Below, in pieces: positions 5,824-11,481 of a stretch of DNA of 11,481 nucleotides. Numbering within the stretch: position 1 is the stretch's first letter; every line of letters starts with the position of its first letter. The notes under the pieces are model-generated. The model saw only the letters and a list, made by a program, of their open reading frames with translations, did not search any database and was not told the DNA's origin. This DNA comes from an uncultured Flavobacteriales bacterium (GTDB lineage: Bacteria > Bacteroidota > Bacteroidia > Flavobacteriales_D > SKUL01): positions 1 to 11,481 of the forward strand of contig CALDPJ010000250.1 of assembly GCA_937911795.1 (NCBI GenBank). Direction: 5' to 3'. The position numbers and the translations under genes were made by a program.

Positions 5824-6237
5824 ATGAAGATGGATTTATTGCAGAAGGCCAATCAATTCAATAAAAATACGCTGATGGAACAGCTCGGTATAGAGTATAC
5901 CGACATCGGCGACGATTTTATAAAAGCCACCATGCCGGTCGATCACCGCACGCACCAACCGATGGGATTGCTGCACGGCGGCGCTACTGCTGCGCTGGCC
6001 GAATCAATGGGAAGCCTGGGCTCCTACCTGCTCATCGACCAGCAAAAACACGCCGTTGTAGGCATCGAAATCAACGCAAATCATTTACGGGGTGTGAGAA
6101 AAGGGGTGGTTCACGCCGAAGGAAAATTGGTTCACCGCGGCAAAACACTTCATATCTGGGACATCAAAGTCTTTGATGAGCGCGAAAAGCCGGTTGCCAT
6201 CTGCCGGCTCACCAATATGATCATTCTAAAGCCTTGA
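5824..6237 (+). CDS. menI: MenI-like 1,4-dihydroxy-2-naphthoyl-CoA thioesterase
   Basis: A 137-residue hotdog-fold thioesterase that by context hydrolyses DHNA-CoA to DHNA, the step between MenB and MenA. The hotdog signature is clear: LLHGGATAALAESMGSLGS, with His51 and the catalytic-type Glu60, then VVGIEINANHLRGVRKG. Both segments closely resemble E. coli YdiI (MenI), whose catalytic Glu lies at about the same place. Start ATG 5824 was chosen because it follows the promoter and gives the normal family length; ATG 5830 is two codons later and is also possible. It is the first gene of the men operon, and its stop codon overlaps the menF start by 4 nt (TTGA). Family members of this fold can act on other aromatic or acyl-CoA esters, so the substrate rests mainly on the operon. 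Confidence 0.85.
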   Translation: MKMDLLQKANQFNKNTLMEQLGIEYTDIGDDFIKATMPVDHRTHQPMGLLHGGATAALAESMGSLGSYLLIDQQKHAVVGIEINANHLRGVRKGVVHAEGKLVHRGKTLHIWDIKVFDEREKPVAICRLTNMIILKP

Positions 6238-7304
6238 AAGAACCAGCTGCATCATCCTCCCACCGGATCATTGCTCTGCTACGGATTCCGGGCAAAGCCG
6301 TAACCGCTTTCTCGGGAAATCAGAACGATGTTCACGATACAATTCCTGAAGCCGGTGATCGGGAAACTTTTATTTACGCGCCGTTTGTAAACGGAAATCA
6401 TCCGGTATTTATATTGAAAGAATCATGTCCCGTTTTTAGCGCTACAGCGCAAATCGATGAAATGGAATCTTTTCTCAGCGGATCCGTAGCGTTGTCAACA
6501 GAAAAATCGGAATACGAGCAATCGGCCGAAAAACTGCTCGGAAAATTTAAATCCGGAAGTCTTCATAAAGCAGTATTATCAAGGGTGTTGAATGTTCCGG
6601 CACCGGCGCATTTCAGCGCTACCAAAATGTTTGAACTACTTTGTGACACTTATCCCAACGCAGCAGTTCACCTGTTTGCGATGGAAGGAAGGGAAATCTG
6701 GTTGGGCAGCAGCCCCGAGTTGTTGATCCGGTTTTCGGACAAGGAACTGCAAACCGTATCGTTGGCCGCTACGCGTGTGCTGAACGGTCTACCAGCCGAT
6801 ACCATTGAGTGGAATGAAAAAGAACAGGAAGAACAGGAAATTGTAACGCGCTTTATTGCGGACATTCTCCGTCAGCAGCGTGGTATTCAACACGTTGAGC
6901 AAACCGCCCCGAAATCGGTAGCCGCGGGAAACGTTGCACATTTGAAAACCCTTTTTTCTGCCCAAACCGACGAAGCATTTAGCTGGACAAAACTGGCAAA
7001 GGAAATCCATCCTACTCCCGCCATTTGCGGTTGGCCGCGGGATCTGGCACTAAAAACCATCGAAGCATCCGAAAAACATGACCGCATGTACTACGGCGGA
7101 TTTTTCGGAACCGGAAAAAAGGATGCTGCCGAACTGTACCTCAATCTTCGCTGTATGCGCATCAGCCAAAACACACTTCAGCTATTTACCGGAGGAGGTT
7201 ATACTGCGGCTTCCGAAATTCAATCCGAATGGGAAGAAACCGGACACAAGGCACAAACGCTTTTGTCGGTGGTTGAAAATTTGCAGAAATTAGCCTCCTC
7301 GTAA
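6234..7304 (+). CDS. menF: Isochorismate synthase MenF
   Basis: A 356-residue chorismate-binding enzyme converting chorismate to isochorismate, the committed step to menaquinone. Motifs in order: Lys112 in LHKAVLSRV (position of the general base in MenF), WLGSSPELL (Glu162), LAATRV, LKTLFSA, EIHPTPAICGWPRDLAL (His259), DRMYYGGFFG, LNLRCMRI, FTGGGYTAASE and SEWEETGHK (Glu334-Glu335), which together form the Mg-binding chorismate site. It is shorter than E. coli MenF, mostly at the N-terminus. The start is a TTG that shares bases with the menI stop (TTGA); the next in-frame Met is about 75 residues in and would remove conserved sequence. The alternative of a salicylate- or siderophore-type isochorismate synthase is unlikely because menD follows 10 nt later. 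Confidence 0.92.
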   Translation: MKEPAASSSHRIIALLRIPGKAVTAFSGNQNDVHDTIPEAGDRETFIYAPFVNGNHPVFILKESCPVFSATAQIDEMESFLSGSVALSTEKSEYEQSAEKLLGKFKSGSLHKAVLSRVLNVPAPAHFSATKMFELLCDTYPNAAVHLFAMEGREIWLGSSPELLIRFSDKELQTVSLAATRVLNGLPADTIEWNEKEQEEQEIVTRFIADILRQQRGIQHVEQTAPKSVAAGNVAHLKTLFSAQTDEAFSWTKLAKEIHPTPAICGWPRDLALKTIEASEKHDRMYYGGFFGTGKKDAAELYLNLRCMRISQNTLQLFTGGGYTAASEIQSEWEETGHKAQTLLSVVENLQKLASS

Positions 7305-7314
7305 CGCATTTGCA

Positions 7315-9036
7315 TTGGAATACTCTGACATACCCGGCGTTTTTGATCTGGTTCATCTGGTAGCAGCACACGGCATCCACCACGCAGTTATCTCACCCGG
7401 ATCGCGAAACGCACCCATTTCCATTTCGTTGAACCGCCATCCGGAGATCAACACCTACGTGATTCCCGATGAACGTGTAGCCGGATTTTTTGCGCTCGGT
7501 TTGGCGCAGCAACTCTGTCAACCGGTGATGATGTGCTGCACTTCGGGATCTGCCGCGCTGAATTATGCTCCGGCCATTGCGGAAGCCTTTTACCAGCGCA
7601 TTCCGTTGCTGGTGGTCACAGCTGACCGACCCGAAGAATGGATCGATCAGGGCGATGGGCAAACCATTCGGCAGAAGAATGTTTTTCAGAATTATGTGCG
7701 GTACAGCACAGGTTTAATCCAGAATGCTGCAGGAGATTCAGACCGAAACGCCAACCGCCAACGCATCTCAGAAGCCATTGAAAAAACCAGTACTCCGGTA
7801 GGCGGACCGGTGCATTTGAATTTTCCGCTCGACGAGCCACTCTACAAAACCAGAACCTACGAATCAACTGAATATCCATCCGCTCCGGAGAAAATTCCGG
7901 ATGCCGAAAAAATGCAGGATGACGTCAGTTCGCTTCAGGAAGATCTGAAATCCGCCAAAAAAATTCTGATACTCTGCGCCATGGCAGAGCCGAATCCGAA
8001 GCTCGAATTGGTGTTGGGGAAATGGTCAGAAGCCGATCAGGTAGTGGTGTTAACGGAAACCACATCGAACCTCAATCACGAAAAATTCTTTCCGTGCATC
8101 GACCGGCTGATCACTACTTTTGATGAAAGCGATCTGGTCAACTTTCAACCGGATTTGCTGATCACTTTCGGACATCAGATTATTTCGAAAAAGATCAAAG
8201 CCATTTTGCGCCAACGGAAACCCCGGTTCCACTGGCACATTGATCCCGACATGTCTCACCCAAATACATTTCAGGCGTTGACGAGGAGCATCATTTCAGA
8301 TCCACTTTCGGTATTGACGGATCTTCTTCCGGCGTTGCCCAATATTGAGTCCGGTTATCAGCATTGGATCCGCCAACGTGATCAATCCATCGATTCAGCA
8401 CACCAGGAATATATGCTCACCTGTCCGTTTTCGGATTTAAAAGCAACGGAGATTTTACTGAATCACCTGCCCAAACACTATAACCTTCATCTCGGAAACA
8501 GCGCCTCGGTGCGTTATGCGCAGCTCTATAAACAGGGTAGAGTTTTACACTGCAACAGCAACCGTGGCACGAGCGGAATTGATGGATGCACGAGTACGGC
8601 AATGGGAGCGGCCTCGGCAGCCGGACAACCTACTCTGCTGCTCACCGGAGACATGGCATTTCTATACGATTCGAACGCGTTCTGGCACCCGCACGTGCCG
8701 GGAAATCTGAAAATTGTGGTACTCAACAATGCAGGTGGCGGAATTTTCCGCATTATAGACGGTCCTGAAAAAGAAGCTGAAACAGAACAATTCTTCGAAG
8801 CACACCATCAGCAAACCGCCGGACGGTTGGCAAAAATGTACGATCTTCCCTACTTCGCAGCACACAATGAAACGGATGTGAAAACCGGGATTCAGGAGTT
8901 GCTTTCTTCTGCAGACGAAAAACCAGCCATTCTCGAAATTTTCACTCCCCGGCTGGAAAACGATAAAATTTTGAAGCGGTATTTCCGCCATCTACAAACT
9001 GTGCGAAGGCAACACAATCCCGTAAAACATGCGTAA
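7315..9036 (+). CDS. menD: SEPHCHC synthase MenD (thiamine-diphosphate enzyme)
   Basis: A 573-residue enzyme joining isochorismate and 2-oxoglutarate with loss of CO2 to form SEPHCHC, using thiamine diphosphate and Mg. The N-terminal ThDP-PYR domain has VISPGSRNAPIS and DERVAGFFALG, where Glu53 is the cofactor-activating glutamate, then CTSGSAALNYAPAIAEA and VTADRPEEWIDQGDGQ. The C-terminal PP domain has SNRGTSGIDGCTSTAMGAA and the metal/diphosphate motif from LLTGDMAF (Asp446) to VVLNNAGGGIFR (Asn471-Asn472). Length is close to E. coli MenD. The start is TTG at 7315, giving MEYSDIPGVFDLV; this fits the YSD opening of Bacteroidota MenD, and no ATG is available near it. It begins 10 nt after menF and its last 8 nt overlap menA (ATGCGTAA). 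Confidence 0.95.
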   Translation: MEYSDIPGVFDLVHLVAAHGIHHAVISPGSRNAPISISLNRHPEINTYVIPDERVAGFFALGLAQQLCQPVMMCCTSGSAALNYAPAIAEAFYQRIPLLVVTADRPEEWIDQGDGQTIRQKNVFQNYVRYSTGLIQNAAGDSDRNANRQRISEAIEKTSTPVGGPVHLNFPLDEPLYKTRTYESTEYPSAPEKIPDAEKMQDDVSSLQEDLKSAKKILILCAMAEPNPKLELVLGKWSEADQVVVLTETTSNLNHEKFFPCIDRLITTFDESDLVNFQPDLLITFGHQIISKKIKAILRQRKPRFHWHIDPDMSHPNTFQALTRSIISDPLSVLTDLLPALPNIESGYQHWIRQRDQSIDSAHQEYMLTCPFSDLKATEILLNHLPKHYNLHLGNSASVRYAQLYKQGRVLHCNSNRGTSGIDGCTSTAMGAASAAGQPTLLLTGDMAFLYDSNAFWHPHVPGNLKIVVLNNAGGGIFRIIDGPEKEAETEQFFEAHHQQTAGRLAKMYDLPYFAAHNETDVKTGIQELLSSADEKPAILEIFTPRLENDKILKRYFRHLQTVRRQHNPVKHA

Positions 9037-9931
9037 ATCAGCAGCATGGATCCATGCATTTCGGCTGAGGACCTTGCCCCTTGCCTTTTCCAGCATCATC
9101 ACCGGATCATTTCTTGCCGCAGCTGCCGGACAATTTTCGGTGGTAATCCTTGCACTGGCGTTGCTTACCACGCTGTTCCTTCAGGTGTTATCGAACCTTG
9201 CCAACGACTATGGCGACAGCGCAAAAGGAACCGACAACGACGAGCGCATCGGGCCGCAACGGGCGGTTCAAAGCGGCATCATAACACCGGCAGAAATGAA
9301 AACGGCGGTAATAATCACCGCAGGATTATCGCTTATCGCTGGTTTATCATTGCTGTATTTCGGAACCCAGGGACTGGGAACGAGTGGTTTCCTGATTTTC
9401 TTCGGACTCGGACTTCTGGCCATTGCCGCTGCAATCCTTTACACCGTTGGAAAAAAAGCATATGGTTACCTTGGTTTGGGCGACGTTTTTGTATTTCTGT
9501 TTTTTGGAATTTGTGGCGTATGCGGAACGTTTTTTCTGCATACGCACGTCTGGTCGTGGGCGATATTGTTACCGGCAGCTTCCGTTGGATTTTTGTCTAT
9601 GGCTGTTCTGAACCTCAACAACATGCGCGACCGGCTACCCGACACCAATGCAAAAAAGTTCACCCTTGCTGTACGGCTGGGCGACTATGGATCACGCGTT
9701 TATCACATCTTTCTTTTAATCGGAGCAGTAACCTGTGCAGTAATTTTTACGCTGCTGAATGGCGGCGAAGTCTGGCAGTTTATCTACCTGATCATCGCGG
9801 CTCCGCTGATCACCAATCTTCGAAAAGTAGTGTCTTTCACGGATCCGTCAGAGCTCGATCCCGAACTGAAAAAGATCGCCCTGACCACTTTTCTGTTTTC
9901 CATTACCTTTGGGCTTGGACTGTTAATTTGA
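9029..9931 (+). CDS. menA: 1,4-dihydroxy-2-naphthoate prenyltransferase MenA
   Basis: A 300-residue integral membrane UbiA-family enzyme that attaches a polyprenyl chain to DHNA to give demethylmenaquinone. Two Asp-rich motifs that bind the prenyl diphosphate through Mg are visible: NDYGDSAKGTDND (from Asn59) and NNMRDRLPDTNAKKFTLAVRLG (Asp201, Asp205). Around them are about eight or nine hydrophobic helices, for example FSVVILALALLTTLFLQVL, FLIFFGLGLLAIAAAILYTV and FVFLFFGICGVCGTFFL. The N-terminus WIHAFRLRTLPLAFSSIITG is typical of MenA. ATG 9029 overlaps the menD stop by 8 nt; the menC ATG follows 3 nt after its stop. An overlapping plus-strand frame of similar length is a shadow of this gene. 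Confidence 0.94.
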   Translation: MRKSAAWIHAFRLRTLPLAFSSIITGSFLAAAAGQFSVVILALALLTTLFLQVLSNLANDYGDSAKGTDNDERIGPQRAVQSGIITPAEMKTAVIITAGLSLIAGLSLLYFGTQGLGTSGFLIFFGLGLLAIAAAILYTVGKKAYGYLGLGDVFVFLFFGICGVCGTFFLHTHVWSWAILLPAASVGFLSMAVLNLNNMRDRLPDTNAKKFTLAVRLGDYGSRVYHIFLLIGAVTCAVIFTLLNGGEVWQFIYLIIAAPLITNLRKVVSFTDPSELDPELKKIALTTFLFSITFGLGLLI

Positions 9932-9934
9932 AAA

Positions 9935-11008
9935 ATGCTTGTAGCCAGATATACCGCTTATCAATTAAAATTTAAAATACCTGCCGGAACTTCTCGCGGT
10001 GTACTGCGTGAAAAGCTTTCGTATTTCATTGCCCTACACGATTCTGATGCACCTGAAGCCATCGGATTGGGTGAATGCGGAATTCTGCAGGGTTTGAGTG
10101 CGGACGACCGGCCAGGCTATCTTGAAAAACTGGAATGGCTTTGTCAGAACATCAACAAAAATCCTGAAGAACTCAATCAGGCGCTCGTGGAGTTTCCGTC
10201 TATTCGGTTCGGGTTAGAAATGGCACTTGCTGATTTGAAAAACGGCGGCGAGCAACAATTCTTTGATACACCATTTGCCCACGGAAATGCACCGATAGCC
10301 ATCAATGGTTTGATCTGGATGGGATCTCCGGAGGATATGGCCCGTCAGGTAGAATCTAAGGTAAATGCGGGATTTCAATGCATCAAATTAAAAATCGGCG
10401 CATTGGATTTTGAAGAAGAATTTAAATTGCTTCGCAGGATCCGCAAAGATTTTCACTCCTCAGATCTGGAAATCCGGGTAGACGCAAACGGTGCATTTTC
10501 ACCGGGAGATGCTTATGAAAAACTCGACAAACTCGCTTCGTTGAATATTCATTCTATTGAACAACCCATTGCTGCCGGACAATTAGATGAAATGGCTGCC
10601 TTATGCGCCAAAACTCCGCTGCCGATAGCGCTCGACGAAGATCTGATCGGTATTTTCGACCCGCTGGAACAAAAATATCTGCTGGAGAAAATCAAACCGC
10701 AGTTCATCGTTCTTAAACCAAGTTTTCTCGGAGGCTGGAAAGCCAGTAAACAATGGATTGATCTGGCAACAACGGCCGGTGCGGGATGGTGGGTCACTTC
10801 TGCTCTTGAATCGAGTGTGGGCTTGAATGCCATCGCACAGTGGACGGCACATCTTAAAACCACGATGGCTCAGGGTCTGGGTACCGGACAATTGTACACC
10901 AACAATTTCCCCTCGCCTTTGACCATTTCTCAGGGCCAGTTACGGCATTATGGCAATTCGTGGGATCTGGATGCCCTTTGGGAACAGGAATGGGAAGCAT
11001 TTCATTAA
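9935..11008 (+). CDS. menC: o-Succinylbenzoate synthase MenC
   Basis: A 357-residue enolase-superfamily enzyme dehydrating SHCHC to o-succinylbenzoate. The barrel carries the full set of superfamily residues: Lys151 and Lys153 (IKLKIG), Asp183 (VDANG), Glu209 (IEQP) and Asp234 (ALDED) as the three metal ligands, and Lys261 (VLKPS) as the second acid/base lysine. The N-terminal capping region includes FKIPAGTSRGVLREKLSY and GLGECG. Related enolase-superfamily members can be N-acyl amino acid racemases or dipeptide epimerases, but the position between menA and menE settles MenC. ATG 9935 lies 3 nt after menA. The gene's final 19 nt overlap menE. Confidence 0.93.
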   Translation: MLVARYTAYQLKFKIPAGTSRGVLREKLSYFIALHDSDAPEAIGLGECGILQGLSADDRPGYLEKLEWLCQNINKNPEELNQALVEFPSIRFGLEMALADLKNGGEQQFFDTPFAHGNAPIAINGLIWMGSPEDMARQVESKVNAGFQCIKLKIGALDFEEEFKLLRRIRKDFHSSDLEIRVDANGAFSPGDAYEKLDKLASLNIHSIEQPIAAGQLDEMAALCAKTPLPIALDEDLIGIFDPLEQKYLLEKIKPQFIVLKPSFLGGWKASKQWIDLATTAGAGWWVTSALESSVGLNAIAQWTAHLKTTMAQGLGTGQLYTNNFPSPLTISQGQLRHYGNSWDLDALWEQEWEAFH

Positions 11009-11481
11009 ATAATAAACTGTTTCATCCGCAGAATCTGGATGAAATTAAACCGGCCAATTTTAAAGGTGTAGATGCAGAAATTCTTGCGGAAATCCGCAAT
11101 TTCCTGACGGAATGGTGGGATGATTCCAAATTTATAGTTGTACAAACTTCCGGCAGTACGGGAGCTCCAAAAAAAATTCACCTCTCGAAAAAAACGGTCG
11201 CTGCAAGTGCCGATAAAACCATTTCCTTTTTCCGTCTCAAACGCGGACAAAATGCGTTGCTCTGTTTGCCGTGTCGTTTTATTGGCGGAAAGTTGATGCT
11301 TGTTCGGGCCATACGCTCGGGGATGAACCTGGAGGTTGTGAACCCCAACTTCAATGCCATACAACAGCTCTCATCACCGGTTGATTTTGCGGCTTTAATT
11401 CCTGCGCAGGTTGCTGCTGCGCTGAAAAAAGAAAGCACCCAAAACCGAATTGTTAAAATCCCACAAGTACTGCTGGGTGGC
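10990..11481 (+). CDS. menE: o-Succinylbenzoate-CoA ligase MenE, N-terminal part
   Basis: The first 164 codons of an AMP-forming acyl-CoA ligase, open to the right edge. The ATP-binding P-loop VVQTSGSTGAPKKI lies only about 55-68 residues from the start, then LSKKTVAASADKT, LLCLPCRFIGGKLMLVRAI and VDFAALIPAQVAAAL; the visible part ends in VLLGG. Bacteroidota MenE proteins are usually short with a reduced region before the P-loop, as here, whereas E. coli MenE has a longer N-terminus. It activates o-succinylbenzoate with ATP and CoA to give OSB-CoA, the substrate of MenB. The ATG at 10990 lies inside menC, overlapping by 19 nt; no other ATG, GTG or TTG occurs in this frame before the conserved region. 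Confidence 0.9.
   Translation, partial: MGSISLNNKLFHPQNLDEIKPANFKGVDAEILAEIRNFLTEWWDDSKFIVVQTSGSTGAPKKIHLSKKTVAASADKTISFFRLKRGQNALLCLPCRFIGGKLMLVRAIRSGMNLEVVNPNFNAIQQLSSPVDFAALIPAQVAAALKKESTQNRIVKIPQVLLGG

Noticed and set aside
9046..9975. A 309-codon open frame on the plus strand, slightly longer than menA
   Set aside because: It lies over menA in another frame, has Arg/His/Cys/Trp-rich composition with no domain pattern, and runs into menC. MenA has clear motifs and operon spacing.

Overview
The window looks like a chromosomal segment of a Bacteroidota (Bacteroidetes) bacterium, sequenced at moderate GC. Three things support this: a divergent regulatory gap with the phylum's characteristic promoter pattern (TTG, a spacer of about 17-21 nt, then TAnnTTTG); the start of a secreted surface protein with the HLVGGE...YRDC N-terminus typical of gliding/type IX secretion (T9SS)-associated proteins; and a menaquinone operon of Bacteroidota type with a short MenE. 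Genus cannot be fixed from the sequence.

Layout. Positions 1-548 (minus) hold the N-terminal 182 residues of that exported surface protein, which runs off the left edge. Upstream of it on the same strand is an 84-residue conserved-looking hypothetical protein (638-892). Diverging from it, on the plus strand, a small TPR protein (958-1563) overlaps by 8 nt a 928-residue AddB-like protein (1556-4342) made of an inactivated-helicase-like region and a C-terminal PD-(D/E)XK nuclease. From 4343 to 5079 there is no convincing gene. This stretch is repeat-rich: two direct copies of a roughly 127-bp element (terminator hairpin plus a second inverted repeat) flank about 465 bp that contain a small interspersed repeat in three copies, two of them inverted, and a 21-bp AT-rich direct repeat.

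On the minus strand at 5080-5766 is an OmpR-family response regulator without a kinase in view. It diverges, across only 57 bp, from a tightly packed plus-strand menaquinone (vitamin K2) operon: menI (DHNA-CoA thioesterase), menF (isochorismate synthase), menD (SEPHCHC synthase), menA (DHNA prenyltransferase), menC (o-succinylbenzoate synthase) and the first 164 residues of menE (o-succinylbenzoate-CoA ligase), which runs off the right edge. Gaps and overlaps between men genes range from a 10-nt gap to a 19-nt overlap, so they are almost certainly one transcript. Together they cover chorismate to isochorismate (MenF), SEPHCHC (MenD), OSB (MenC), OSB-CoA (MenE), then DHNA-CoA hydrolysis (MenI) and prenylation (MenA). 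MenB (DHNA-CoA synthase), MenH and the methyltransferase are not in the window.

No wholly new system is evident. The parts most worth a second look are the repeat-bounded intergenic region, the overlapping divergent promoters at the response regulator/men boundary, the missing menB, and the TPR-nuclease pair whose nuclease lacks part of the usual AddB-type cysteine set.
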